In this document: one piece after another, positions 1-7,849 of the stretch
Layout of the letters: each line of letters opens with the position of its first letter
Position numbering within the stretch: the stretch's first letter is position 1
NCBI GenBank assembly: GCA_900539375.1
Contig: UQBY01000015.1
Span: 1-64,000 of the forward strand
Length of the DNA: 64,000 bases
Direction of reading: 5' to 3'
From: an uncultured Clostridium sp.
Lineage (GTDB): Bacteria; Bacillota; Clostridia; Clostridiales; Clostridiaceae
The notes under the pieces: model-generated
Seen by the model: only the letters and a program-made list of their open reading frames with translations
What the model was told of the DNA's origin: nothing
The model's database searches: none
Translations under genes and position numbers: made by a program

Positions 1-143
1 AATTAGACAATATAAGAACTGATTATGTTAACAAAACAATTTCAAATATAATAAATCAAAAACTAAAGTTTATTACTATTGAAGATTTAAATATAAAAGG
101 AATGATGAAGAATAAACATTTATCTTATAAAATAGCACAATAA
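1..143 (+). pseudogene. tnpB (RNA-guided nuclease/IS605 OrfB) 3' remnant
   Basis: Frame 3 reads open from the window edge to a TAA at 141-143. It contains the block TIEDLNIKGMMKNKHLS, which matches the conserved IEDLNVKGM-KN segment of the TnpB/OrfB RuvC-like domain. A normal TnpB continues for about 100 more residues with the zinc-ribbon CxxC pairs and the last RuvC aspartate. Here a stop follows LSYKIAQ directly and no zinc ribbon is found downstream, so the gene is broken and inactive. The 5' part lies outside the window. The family assignment is seen in the sequence; that the loss arose by internal deletion is inferred. Confidence 0.7.
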
Positions 144-300
144 AAGTTATTGTAAGTATATAGCTATGACTAGTAGGGAATTTACCACTGTGAAGTATCA
201 TACCAAATGTAAGTAGCTTTGAAGTTATTCATTGCCAAAACAGATACGTTGAAACAGTAAAATTCTTAAAATGTTTATATTTGATTACATTTTAAGTAGC
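144..300 (+). mobile_element. IS200/IS605-type right-end remnant with hairpin
   Basis: Non-coding stretch directly after the broken tnpB. It ends in a perfect 9-bp inverted repeat, CTTAAAATG at 265-273 and CATTTTAAG at 288-296, with a 14-nt loop. IS200/IS605 elements end in a subterminal hairpin that the transposase recognises, and the tnpB 3' end and right end also give rise to the guide (omega) RNA. I infer that this is the surviving right end. No tnpA is visible, and the exact boundary cannot be set without comparing an empty site. Confidence 0.4.
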
Positions 301-312
301 AGAGAATTTTAA

Positions 313-1089
313 ATGATAGATTTTAACATAGCTAAAAAGGCATTTAAGGATTATGTAGCTTCTTTTGATATAAATAATTCTAAAATAAGATTAAAAATAG
401 AGCATACATATAAAGTAGTTGAAGCTTGTGAATATATTGCTAAGGATTTAAAGCTTAATGAAGAAGATATAAATCTTGCAAAGCTTATAGGTCTTTTACA
501 TGATATAGGTCGTTTTAAACAGCTTAAAAATTTTAATAGTTTTGATGATAATAGCACAATAGACCATGCAGAATATGGTGCTGATATTTTATTTAAGGAT
601 AATCTTATAAGAAAGTTTTTAGTTGAAGAAACTTATGATAATATAATAGAAAAAGCAATAAGAAATCATAATAAATATAAAATAGAAGATAATTTGTCAG
701 AAAGAGAATTATTATTTTCAAAGATAGTAAGAGATGGAGACAAGATGGATAATTTTAGGGTTAAAGAAATTGAAAAAATTGAAACTCTTTTTGATATAAG
801 TGAAGAAGAATTTGAACTTGAAAGTATAAGTGATAATATTTACAATGACTTTATTAATTGTAAAATGATATTAAAATCAGATAGAAAAACTCATATGGAT
901 ATGTGGATATCTTATCTTGCTTTTATTTTTGATTTTAATTTTTCTTCTGGATTAAGATTTTTAAAGGATAATAATTATATAAATATAGTAATTGATAGAA
1001 TAGATTATAAAAATCCAGATACAAAGGAAAAGATGAAAAACATTAAAAAAGTAGCTAATGATTATATAGATAAAAAGTTAGCTTTATAA
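313..1089 (+). CDS. HD-domain phosphohydrolase family protein
   Basis: 258 residues with the HD metal-binding pattern: His31 in IEHTYK, His63-Asp64 in LLHDIGRF, His85 in DHAEYG, His119, and Asp residues in DGDKMD (141-146). HD proteins bind divalent metal and usually hydrolyse phosphomonoesters or phosphodiesters of nucleotides; the substrate here cannot be read from sequence. There is no signal peptide or membrane segment, so it should be cytoplasmic. The ribosome site before ATG 313 is weak (AGAGAA). It follows directly on the IS remnant and is monocistronic, with a 255-nt gap to spoIIM. Confidence 0.75.
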   Translation: MIDFNIAKKAFKDYVASFDINNSKIRLKIEHTYKVVEACEYIAKDLKLNEEDINLAKLIGLLHDIGRFKQLKNFNSFDDNSTIDHAEYGADILFKDNLIRKFLVEETYDNIIEKAIRNHNKYKIEDNLSERELLFSKIVRDGDKMDNFRVKEIEKIETLFDISEEEFELESISDNIYNDFINCKMILKSDRKTHMDMWISYLAFIFDFNFSSGLRFLKDNNYINIVIDRIDYKNPDTKEKMKNIKKVANDYIDKKLAL

Positions 1090-1181
1090 AAAAGCCTAGT
1101 GAATATATTATTTTTCTTTTCTGTCCTAATAATTCTAAGTAAAGGCAAAATAACATATTCACTTACTTTAAATTTTTTTTG

Positions 1182-1248
1182 CTTTACATAATTATCATAA
1201 TAAATATTATGTAAAGTAAAACTTATTTTTAATTAACAATAAGTTTTA
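1182..1248. repeat. Two tandem perfect inverted repeats upstream of spoIIM
   Basis: First repeat: CTTTACATAAT at 1182-1192 and its complement at 1206-1216 (11-bp arms, 13-nt loop). Second repeat: TAAAACTTAT at 1217-1226 and its complement at 1239-1248 (10-bp arms, 12-nt loop). They abut with no gap. Neither is followed by a T-run, so they do not look like classical terminators of the HD gene. They may be RNA structures or protein-binding sites. Confidence 0.55.
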
Positions 1249-1283
1249 GAAAAGTTCTAGATAAATGGAAAGTTATAATTTTT

Positions 1284-1312
1284 GCATAAAGTTTAAAGCC
1301 TCTTCATAGTAT
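1284..1312 (+). promoter_or_regulatory. Candidate sigma-E promoter of spoIIM
   Basis: GCATAAA at 1284-1290 and CATAGTAT at 1305-1312 are separated by 14 nt. This resembles the mother-cell sigma-E pattern (roughly GCATATT, 13-15 nt, CATACANT). spoIIM belongs to the sigma-E regulon in Bacillus subtilis. The match is imperfect and by eye only. Confidence 0.4.
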
Positions 1313-1335
1313 AAAACAGATTACACTATAAAGAG
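1299..1335 (+). promoter_or_regulatory. Inverted repeat that can sequester the spoIIM ribosome site
   Basis: CCTCTTCATAGT at 1299-1310 pairs with ACTATAAAGAGG at 1324-1335 in 11 of 12 positions. The 3' arm contains most of the AGAGGAGG ribosome site of spoIIM (ATG 1345). The 5' arm overlaps the candidate sigma-E minus-10, so only transcripts that start further upstream would carry both arms. Confidence 0.5.
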
Positions 1336-1344
1336 GAGGAAAGG

Positions 1345-1977
1345 ATGAAGGATTTATTAAAGAAAATGAATGAAGCCTTTAGGAAAAATAAGCTTTACTA
1401 TTTATTTATTCTATTATTTTTCTGTGTAGGAGTTGTTCTTGGAGTATATACAGTAAAATATATGAATGAAGGAGATAAAACAAATTTATCTAATTATTTT
1501 ACTTCTTATATAAATAGTTTATTAGAAAGTAATACTAATTATGGAAGTTTGTTTTTTAATGTACTTAAAAAGAACCTTCTTCTTATAGTTCCTATATTTT
1601 TAATGAGCTTTTTATTTTTTGGTGCTCCAATAGTTTTAATAATAGATTTAATAAAAGGATTTAGTGTAGGATATACCTTTGCTTTTTTAATAACTACCTA
1701 TAGTAATTCAGGATTTATGATTGCATTTATTTCTATTATTCCTCAAAATTTAATTTATATTCCTGCATTTATAATTTTAAGTATTATTTCTTTATCCTTT
1801 TCTATAGAGCATTTTAAAAGTAGGTTTTCAAAAAAAGCCTGGAATTTTAAATTTAATGTTAAAAACAACATTATAATTATAGTATTACTTTTTATTCTTT
1901 TTGGAATAGGTTCTATTGTAGAAACTTATGTTTCACCAAATTTAATAAGGTTTGTAGTTACTAAATTTTATAAATAA
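1345..1977 (+). CDS. spoIIM: Stage II sporulation protein M (SpoIIM)
   Basis: 210 residues with about five hydrophobic segments (roughly 17-37, 78-100, 106-134, 136-154 and 175-197) and a basic N-terminus, as expected of SpoIIM. SpoIIM acts with SpoIID and SpoIIP in the septal peptidoglycan hydrolase machine that thins the septum and drives engulfment of the forespore; it is the membrane scaffold. The order spoIIM followed by a xerD-type gene and then a nucleoside phosphorylase and dacF resembles the B. subtilis spoIIM-ripX-drm-pupG-dacF region. The ATG at 1345 follows AGAGGAGG with proper spacing, and the next gene starts 17 nt downstream, so they are probably co-transcribed. Confidence 0.9.
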   Translation: MKDLLKKMNEAFRKNKLYYLFILLFFCVGVVLGVYTVKYMNEGDKTNLSNYFTSYINSLLESNTNYGSLFFNVLKKNLLLIVPIFLMSFLFFGAPIVLIIDLIKGFSVGYTFAFLITTYSNSGFMIAFISIIPQNLIYIPAFIILSIISLSFSIEHFKSRFSKKAWNFKFNVKNNIIIIVLLFILFGIGSIVETYVSPNLIRFVVTKFYK

Positions 1978-1994
1978 TTAAGTAGGAGATTTAT

Positions 1995-2873
1995 ATGAAA
2001 GAAATTTTAAATGGTTATAAAAATTATTTATTAGAAAGTGAAAAAAGCGAAAATACAGTATATGCATATATAACAGATGTAAATTTATTTATTAAATTTG
2101 TTGAAAAAAATAAACTTAACCTTTATAGTGAAGATAACCTAGCTGTAATGTCTTATATTCAGCATTTATTAGATGATAAAAAGTCTGAACGTTCAATTAA
2201 TAGAATAGTAATAAGCATAAGAAGTTTTTATAGCTTTTTAAAAGAAAGTAATCTTATAAAAGATGTTCCTAAAATATCTTTTAAGGGTAGTAAAAATGCA
2301 AAAAAGCTTCCTCAAATACTTACTATTGAAGAGGTAGACAAAATAATAAAAACAGTAGATAAAAATGGTCCTAAGGGAATAAGAGATTGTGCTCTTTTAG
2401 AAATGATGTATGCAACAGGAATGAAAGTGTCTGAACTTATAGCTATTAAAGTAAGTGATGTAAATCTTGATTTATCCTTTGTTAAATGTGTTGATAATAA
2501 ACATTATGAAAGGCTTATACCAATTGGAAGAAGTGCTCTTAATGCAGTAGAGGAATATTTAAAAATAAGAAGTACTATAGCAGAAGTTGGAGTTGAAAAT
2601 TTATTTGTTAATTTAAATGGTAAAAAGCTTACAAGACAGGGTATATGGAGAATTGTAAAGGAATATTCTCAAAAAGCAAAGGTTAGTGTAGATGTAAATT
2701 TAAATACCTTTAGACACTCCTTTGCTGTTCATATGCTTCAAAATGGTGCTAATGTAAGGGCTGTTCAAAAACTTTTAGGAAATCAGGTTTTAACTTATAT
2801 GGATACCTATTATGAACTTATGAATAATGATAAAATTAATTTAATATATAAAAATACTCATCCAAGGGCATAA
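1995..2873 (+). CDS. XerD-like tyrosine recombinase with degenerate active site
   Basis: 292 residues with the Xer layout: SAM-like core-binding N-domain (about 1-90) and C-terminal catalytic domain. Position matches XerD/RipX in the spoIIM neighbourhood. Aligned to E. coli XerD by motif, the active site is altered. The first arginine is Lys144 (ATGMKVSEL for ATGLRVSEL). The first histidine of HxxRH is Asn237 (NTFRH). The LGH histidine is Asn263 (LGNQ). The turn lysine is shifted by one (Asn-Lys). Arg240, His241 and the nucleophile Tyr272 remain. Three substitutions in the RKHRHY set should abolish or greatly reduce cleavage. The frame is intact and the ribosome site (TAGGAGA) is good, so a DNA-binding, non-catalytic role is possible. 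Confidence 0.85.
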   Translation: MKEILNGYKNYLLESEKSENTVYAYITDVNLFIKFVEKNKLNLYSEDNLAVMSYIQHLLDDKKSERSINRIVISIRSFYSFLKESNLIKDVPKISFKGSKNAKKLPQILTIEEVDKIIKTVDKNGPKGIRDCALLEMMYATGMKVSELIAIKVSDVNLDLSFVKCVDNKHYERLIPIGRSALNAVEEYLKIRSTIAEVGVENLFVNLNGKKLTRQGIWRIVKEYSQKAKVSVDVNLNTFRHSFAVHMLQNGANVRAVQKLLGNQVLTYMDTYYELMNNDKINLIYKNTHPRA

Positions 2874-2904
2874 TAAAAAGCCTTAACAAAAGGAGGAATA
2901 AATT

Positions 2905-4209
2905 ATGAGAATGTACGATATAATTATGAATAAGAGAAATGGATTAGAATTATCAAAGGAAGAAATAGAGTATTTTGTAAAGGGCTTTACTAAAGGTGAT
3001 ATTCCAGATTATCAAGCTTCTGCTCTTTTAATGGCAATATATTTTAATAAAATGAATAAAAGAGAAACTAAAGACCTTACTTTAGCTATGGCAAACTCTG
3101 GAGATGTGTTATCTTTAGATAAAATAGAAGGAATAAAGGTTGATAAACATTCAACAGGTGGAGTTGGAGATAAAACAACAATACTTCTTGCACCCCTTGT
3201 TGCTTCCTGTGGAATTCCTGTAGCTAAAATGTCTGGAAGAGGTCTTGGCCACACTGGTGGAACAATTGATAAGTTAGAATCTTTTAAAGGCTTTTCAGTT
3301 AACCTTCTGGAGGAAAAATTTATTGAAAATGTAAATAAACATAAGATAGCTCTAGTTGCTCAAACTGGTCATTTAGCACCAGCTGATAAAAAGATTTATG
3401 CTTTAAGAGATGTTACAGCTACAGTAGAGAATATGTCTTTAATAGCCTCTAGTATTATGAGTAAAAAAATTGCCTCTGGGGCTGATTCTATAGTTCTTGA
3501 TGTTAAGGTGGGAGAAGGGGCTTTTATGAAAACTCCTAGGGATGCAAGAGCTTTGGCTCAAGAGATGGTTGATATAGGTAATAGTGTAGGAAGAAAAACT
3601 ATTGCAATTATATCAGATATGAATCAGCCCTTAGGTTATGCTATAGGCAATTCTTTAGAGGTTATTGAAGCTATTAACACATTAAAAGGAAAGGGTCCTT
3701 CTGACCTTTTAGAATTAACCTTAAATCTTGGAAGCTATATGCTTATTTTAGGTAAAAAAGCCTCTTCTTTTGATGAAGGATATAACATGCTTCTTCAAAA
3801 TATTAAAAATAAAAAAGCACTAGAAAAACTTAAAGAGTTTGTAAAAATACAAGGTGGAGATGAAAGATATATAGATGATACAAATCTTTTTGAAAAGGCT
3901 TCTTACATAATAGAAGTTAAAGCTAAAAATTCTGGAATAGTATCAAAAATCCATGCAGAAAAGGTTGGTCTTATAGCTATGGAACTTGGTGCAGGAAGAG
4001 TTACTAAAGAAAGTAAAATAGATTTATCAGTAGGAATTGTACTTAATAAAAAGTGCAAAGATAAAGTAAATAAAGGAGAAACTTTAGCCTATATTCATGC
4101 AAATGATAAAGAAAAAGGAGAAAAAGCTTTAGAAAAATTAATTAATGCTATTGAAATTAAAGATTCTTTTAAAGATAACACTCCATTAATATATGAAGTT
4201 ATAAAATAA
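2905..4209 (+). CDS. pdp: Pyrimidine-nucleoside phosphorylase
   Basis: 434 residues, the usual length of the dimeric family. It carries KHSTGGVGDKTT (81-92, phosphate/substrate binding) and SGRGLGHTGGT (110-120) followed by DKLES. The enzyme reversibly phosphorolyses uridine, deoxyuridine and thymidine to the base and (deoxy)ribose-1-phosphate in pyrimidine salvage in the cytoplasm. The pdp type, which accepts uridine and thymidine, is the Firmicute form; thymidine-only deoA cannot be fully excluded from sequence alone. A strong AAAGGAGGAA precedes ATG 2905. It sits 31 nt after the XerD-like gene and is probably in the same transcript. Confidence 0.93.
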   Translation: MRMYDIIMNKRNGLELSKEEIEYFVKGFTKGDIPDYQASALLMAIYFNKMNKRETKDLTLAMANSGDVLSLDKIEGIKVDKHSTGGVGDKTTILLAPLVASCGIPVAKMSGRGLGHTGGTIDKLESFKGFSVNLLEEKFIENVNKHKIALVAQTGHLAPADKKIYALRDVTATVENMSLIASSIMSKKIASGADSIVLDVKVGEGAFMKTPRDARALAQEMVDIGNSVGRKTIAIISDMNQPLGYAIGNSLEVIEAINTLKGKGPSDLLELTLNLGSYMLILGKKASSFDEGYNMLLQNIKNKKALEKLKEFVKIQGGDERYIDDTNLFEKASYIIEVKAKNSGIVSKIHAEKVGLIAMELGAGRVTKESKIDLSVGIVLNKKCKDKVNKGETLAYIHANDKEKGEKALEKLINAIEIKDSFKDNTPLIYEVIK

Positions 4210-4241
4210 AGATGTAAAAATAAATTTTTATAAATTTATAA

Positions 4242-4269
4242 ACATAATTTTTTAGCCTTTGGAAATAAT
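4242..4269 (+). promoter_or_regulatory. Candidate forespore (sigma-F/G) promoter of dacF
   Basis: GGAAATAAT at 4261-4269 fits the sigma-F/G minus-10 pattern GGNNANANT exactly. ACATA at 4242-4246, 14 nt upstream, is a weak minus-35 (GYATA type, slightly short spacing). dacF is a forespore sigma-F gene in B. subtilis. Confidence 0.4.
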
Positions 4270-4297
4270 ATAATTTGAAAGGAGGGCTAAAGAACCT

Positions 4298-5461
4298 ATG
4301 AAAAATAAATTTATAAAAATATTTGCAATAAGTTTAATTTTAAATTTATCATTTTTATTAATTCCTAATAAAAATGTAAATGCTGAAGATAATACAATGG
4401 ATGGAATTGAAGCAAATTCAGCATTATTAATTGAGCCTATATCAGGTAAGATATTATATGAAAAAAATATTGATGAAAAGTATGCCCCAGCATCTGTAAC
4501 AAAGGTAATGACAATGCTTCTTGCAATAGAAGCTGTAGATAATAATAAAGTTTCTCTTCAAGATAAAGTTACTTGTAGTGAAAATGCTAAAAACATGGGT
4601 GGCAGTACAATGCTTCTTGATACTGGAGAAGTAAGAACTTTAGAGGAACTTTTAAAAGGAGTTGCAATAGCTTCAGGAAATGATGCAGCTGTTGCCATTG
4701 CAGAGTATATAGGTGGTACTGAAAGTGATTTTGTTAATTTAATGAATAAAAGGGCAAAAGAACTTGGAATGACTAATACTCATTTTGTAAACTGTAATGG
4801 GCTTCCAGCAGAGGGGCATGTATCAACGGCAAGGGATATTGCTATAATGTCTAGAGAACTTTTAAAACATCCTAAAATACTTAATTATTCAAGTATATAT
4901 ATGGAAACTATCTCAGAGGGAAGAAAAAGTCCTATAGAGCTTGTAAATCATAATAAGCTTGTAAGATTTTTTGAAGGTTGTGATGGATTAAAAACAGGTT
5001 ATACAAGTGAAGCAAAATATTGTATCTCTGCTACAGCTAAAAGAAATGGAGTAAGAATGCTTGCTGTAATAATGGGTGCACCTACATATAAAATAAGAAA
5101 TCGTGATGCTGGAATTCTTATGAACTATGGTTTTTCAAAATATGAAGGAAAAAAACTTGTATCTAAAGATGAAGATGTGGAAAAAGTATATATGGGTAAA
5201 AACACTGATAGATTTTTTATAGCTAAGGCTTGTGATGATTTAGAAATAGTTTTACCAAAGGGAACTGATGGAGAATTAACTAAAAAAATTGTTATAAGTG
5301 ACCTTAAAGATAAATATGCTAAAGGTGATATGGTAGGAAGTTGTGAAGTATACCTTAAAGAAGAAAAGGTAGGAGAAGTTAAAGTATACTGTGACCGTAA
5401 TATAGAAAAGGGTGGTATATTTGAAGGAATAAAACATAATATAAAGAAAATATTTAAATAA
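4298..5461 (+). CDS. dacF: D-alanyl-D-alanine carboxypeptidase (DacF-type)
   Basis: 387 residues with a signal peptide (hydrophobic 8-22, cleavage near NVNA-ED). The three penicillin-binding motifs are present: SVTK (66-69, acylated serine Ser66), SGN (126-128) and KTG (232-234), followed by a C-terminal beta-rich PBP5-like domain. It removes the terminal D-alanine of peptidoglycan stem peptides and so limits cross-linking. In B. subtilis DacF works in the forespore to set cortex cross-linking. The order after pdp supports dacF, but the spoIIA operon that follows dacF in B. subtilis is not here. A good terminator follows the stop immediately. Confidence 0.85.
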   Translation: MKNKFIKIFAISLILNLSFLLIPNKNVNAEDNTMDGIEANSALLIEPISGKILYEKNIDEKYAPASVTKVMTMLLAIEAVDNNKVSLQDKVTCSENAKNMGGSTMLLDTGEVRTLEELLKGVAIASGNDAAVAIAEYIGGTESDFVNLMNKRAKELGMTNTHFVNCNGLPAEGHVSTARDIAIMSRELLKHPKILNYSSIYMETISEGRKSPIELVNHNKLVRFFEGCDGLKTGYTSEAKYCISATAKRNGVRMLAVIMGAPTYKIRNRDAGILMNYGFSKYEGKKLVSKDEDVEKVYMGKNTDRFFIAKACDDLEIVLPKGTDGELTKKIVISDLKDKYAKGDMVGSCEVYLKEEKVGEVKVYCDRNIEKGGIFEGIKHNIKKIFK

Positions 5462-5464
5462 AAT

Positions 5465-5520
5465 AAAAAAGTGCCTATAAATATTAAAATGCTTTAAGTT
5501 TAGGCACTTTTTGTTTTTTT
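5465..5520 (+). terminator. Rho-independent terminator after dacF
   Basis: AAAAAAGTGCCTA at 5465-5477 pairs with TAGGCACTTTTT at 5501-5512, followed by a T-run (TTGTTTTTTT). It closes the spoIIM-to-dacF block. The rest of the gap to scpA (to 5708) is AT-rich, with only a possible minus-10 TATAAT near 5667-5672. Confidence 0.9.
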
Positions 5521-5708
5521 TAATTAAATTATATTAGTTAAATCTAACTTTTAAAAAGTTATTAGTAATGGCTACTAAGCTAATTATACAATTTTTATTT
5601 TATAAGAGAAAAGAAAAATAAAATATATTAGTTACCTTGTTAAAAATTTAGAAAATTGATATTATGTATAATATATAAATTTACTGAAAATGAGGTGATT
5701 TTTACTTT

Positions 5709-6464
5709 ATGGAACTTCCTAAAATTAAGGTAGCTAACTTTGAAGGCCCTTTTGATTTATTATTACATTTAATTAAGAAAAATAAAATGGATATATACAA
5801 TGTAGAAATATATAAAATAACTAATCAATACTTAGCTTATCTAGATACTATGAAAGAGATGGACCTTGAAATTACCTCTGAATTTATAGTTATTGCAGCT
5901 ACTTTAATAGAGATTAAATCTAAAACCCTTCTTCCTAAAATAAAAAATAATACTGAGGAAGAAGATGAAGAGGATATAGAAAAAAAGCTTTTAGAAAAGC
6001 TTATATTATATAAAAAAATTAAAGCTTCAACTTTATTTTTTAAGGACAAGTATCTTAATTCAGGAGAGGTTTATTCTAAAAAGCCAGAGATTATTGAAGA
6101 AATTAAGAAGGACAAAAATTCAGATGATTCTTTAAAAAATATTTCTCTTTTAGATTTATATCATATATATAATGATTTACTTGAAATTTATTTAAACAAA
6201 CAAAATAAAACCTCAACTATACAAAAAAATATACAAGTTGATAAATATAAAATTGAAGATAAGATTGAATATTTAAAAGATAAAATTCCTAAAGAAAAAG
6301 TAGTTGATTTTAATGATTTAACTTCAAATTGTGAATGTAAATTAGAATATGTAGTTACTTTTTTAGCTTTACTTGAACTTATGAAACTTAAAGAGGTTAA
6401 AGTATATCAAAATGAAGGCTTTGGAAACATATTAGTAAAAAGGAGAGTTGAAAAAAATGAATAA
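5709..6464 (+). CDS. scpA: Segregation and condensation protein A (kleisin)
   Basis: 251 residues beginning with the typical ScpA N-terminus (FEGPFDLLLHLI) that contacts the SMC neck, followed by the TSEFIVIAATLIEIKSK helix. The C-terminal winged-helix part includes VVTFLALLELMKLKEV, which binds the SMC head. ScpA is the kleisin subunit of the Smc-ScpAB complex, which organises origins and promotes chromosome segregation. GAGGTGATT precedes ATG 5709. The 3' end overlaps scpB by 8 nt, which implies translational coupling. Confidence 0.95.
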   Translation: MELPKIKVANFEGPFDLLLHLIKKNKMDIYNVEIYKITNQYLAYLDTMKEMDLEITSEFIVIAATLIEIKSKTLLPKIKNNTEEEDEEDIEKKLLEKLILYKKIKASTLFFKDKYLNSGEVYSKKPEIIEEIKKDKNSDDSLKNISLLDLYHIYNDLLEIYLNKQNKTSTIQKNIQVDKYKIEDKIEYLKDKIPKEKVVDFNDLTSNCECKLEYVVTFLALLELMKLKEVKVYQNEGFGNILVKRRVEKNE

Positions 6465-7074
6465 TTTTGAACTTGGACAAGTAGAATTTGAAGAGGCATC
6501 AAAAAAAGAGAGGATAAAATCAATAATAGAATCTATTCTTTTTGTTACTGGAGAGCCTTTAAGTTTAAGAGACATTGCTATAAATTTAGAAATGCCTCCA
6601 AGATATGTAGAAGAAGTTTTAAATGAAATGATATTAGATTATGAAGCCTCTTTACGAGGAATTAAACTTATTTCAATAAAGGGTGAATATCAACTTGTAA
6701 CTAAAAGTGAAAATAGTGATTATATACAAAAGCTTCTTAAGAAAAATAAAAGACAATCCCTATCCCAAGCTTCCCTTGAAAGTTTAGCAATTATTGCTTA
6801 TAAACAACCTATAACAAGAATTGATATAGATGAAATAAGAGGAGTAAAATCAGAAAGTGCAATACAAAAACTAATTGAAAAAAACTTAATTAAAGAAAGT
6901 GGTAGATTAGATGTTCCAGGAAGACCAATTTTATATTCAACTACAAATGAATTTTTAAGACAATTTGAACTTAATGACTTAAAAGAGCTTCCTTCTTTAG
7001 ATTTATTTGAGGATACAACAGATGATGATATAGAAGAAATCTTAAATGAAAGTGAGATAGAAAAAAATTTCTAA
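6457..7074 (+). CDS. scpB: Segregation and condensation protein B
   Basis: 205 residues with two winged-helix domains. Family signature runs include IESILFVTGEPLS near the start, SLESLAIIAYKQPITR and the DVPGRPILYSTT stretch. ScpB dimers bind the middle of ScpA in the Smc-ScpAB complex. I chose ATG 6457 (MNNFELGQ): the upstream TTG at 6448 lies only 2 nt from the AGGAG at 6441-6445, while the ATG has an 11-nt gap. The C-terminal tail is acidic. Confidence 0.95.
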   Translation: MNNFELGQVEFEEASKKERIKSIIESILFVTGEPLSLRDIAINLEMPPRYVEEVLNEMILDYEASLRGIKLISIKGEYQLVTKSENSDYIQKLLKKNKRQSLSQASLESLAIIAYKQPITRIDIDEIRGVKSESAIQKLIEKNLIKESGRLDVPGRPILYSTTNEFLRQFELNDLKELPSLDLFEDTTDDDIEEILNESEIEKNF

Positions 7075-7182
7075 AGTCTAAAAGTTATTTTTTTGTTTAC
7101 CTTGAAATCAAAAATTGATAAAATTTTATTAAAGATAATCAACTTTAGAAAGTTTATAAATAGTTTTTAAGGAGGTTTTTCT

Positions 7183-7755
7183 ATGATACCAAAAAAAAAT
7201 AAATTATATACCTATAAAGATTATTTAACCTTTACAGATGATGAAAGAATAGAAATTATAGAAGGAGAAATTTTTAATATGTCACCAGCACCAGCAAGGA
7301 TACATCAACACTTAGTTATGGAAGTTAGTTCTGAAATAAGAAATTATATAAAATCAAATAAAGGGGATTGTGTTGTTTATCCAGCTCCATTTGATGTAAT
7401 ACTAAAAAATGATAATGAAGAGACTATTAATAGTAAATCAGTAGTTCAACCTGATATTTCAGTTATATGTGATAAAAATAAATTAACTGATGCTGGATGT
7501 ACTGGTTCTCCTGATATGATAGTTGAAATTGTATCACCTTCTAGTGTAGGGCATGACTATGTAACAAAATTAAATCTTTATCAAAAATATAAAGTTAAGG
7601 AATATTGGATTATTGACCCTAGAAAAAGAAGTGTTTTTGTTTATGTATTGACTGGAGAAAATTATGAATCACCAGAAGTTTATACTTTTAATGATAAAAT
7701 TAAAGTGAATATTTATAAGGATTTAGAAATAGACTTTAATAATTTTAATATTTAA
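7183..7755 (+). CDS. Uma2-family (DUF820) PD-(D/E)XK nuclease-like protein
   Basis: 190 residues. Hallmarks are the MSPAP turn (33-37) with the histidine pair HQH, VYPAPFDV (65-72), QPDISV (Asp91), VEIVSPSS (Glu115) and KEYWIIDP (139-146). These form the PD-(D/E)XK restriction-endonuclease-like fold of the Uma2 family. These proteins are abundant in cyanobacteria and clostridia; the cellular substrate is unknown. A strong AAGGAGGTTTTT precedes ATG 7183. It stands alone, convergent with ytfJ, and is not linked to a methyltransferase, so a restriction role is not supported. Confidence 0.85.
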   Translation: MIPKKNKLYTYKDYLTFTDDERIEIIEGEIFNMSPAPARIHQHLVMEVSSEIRNYIKSNKGDCVVYPAPFDVILKNDNEETINSKSVVQPDISVICDKNKLTDAGCTGSPDMIVEIVSPSSVGHDYVTKLNLYQKYKVKEYWIIDPRKRSVFVYVLTGENYESPEVYTFNDKIKVNIYKDLEIDFNNFNI

Positions 7756-7760
7756 GTTTT

Positions 7761-7840
7761 GGACTGTTGCATAAAGAAATATTAATATAATAGATAGTAT
7801 TTTATTGAGTATATATATGAAATTTCTTTGTGTGACAGCC
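7761..7840. terminator. Long imperfect hairpin between convergent genes
   Basis: GGACTGTTGCATAAAGAAAT at 7761-7780 pairs imperfectly with the segment at 7822-7840 (ATTTCTTTGTGTGACAGCC). Location between two converging genes suggests a bidirectional terminator, although no strong T-run follows. Confidence 0.5.
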
Positions 7841-7849
7841 CATAAATAT

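Noticed and set aside
3012..3254. Open frames on the opposite strand inside pdp, nrdD, P-type ATPase, scpA and other genes
   Set aside because: They lack ribosome sites, have no domain signatures and follow from the codon usage of the genes on the other strand.
5521..5708. Promoter with TTGATA close to TATAAT before scpA
   Set aside because: The two elements are only about 8 nt apart, which is incompatible with a sigma-A promoter; a minus-35 at 17 nt is not evident.
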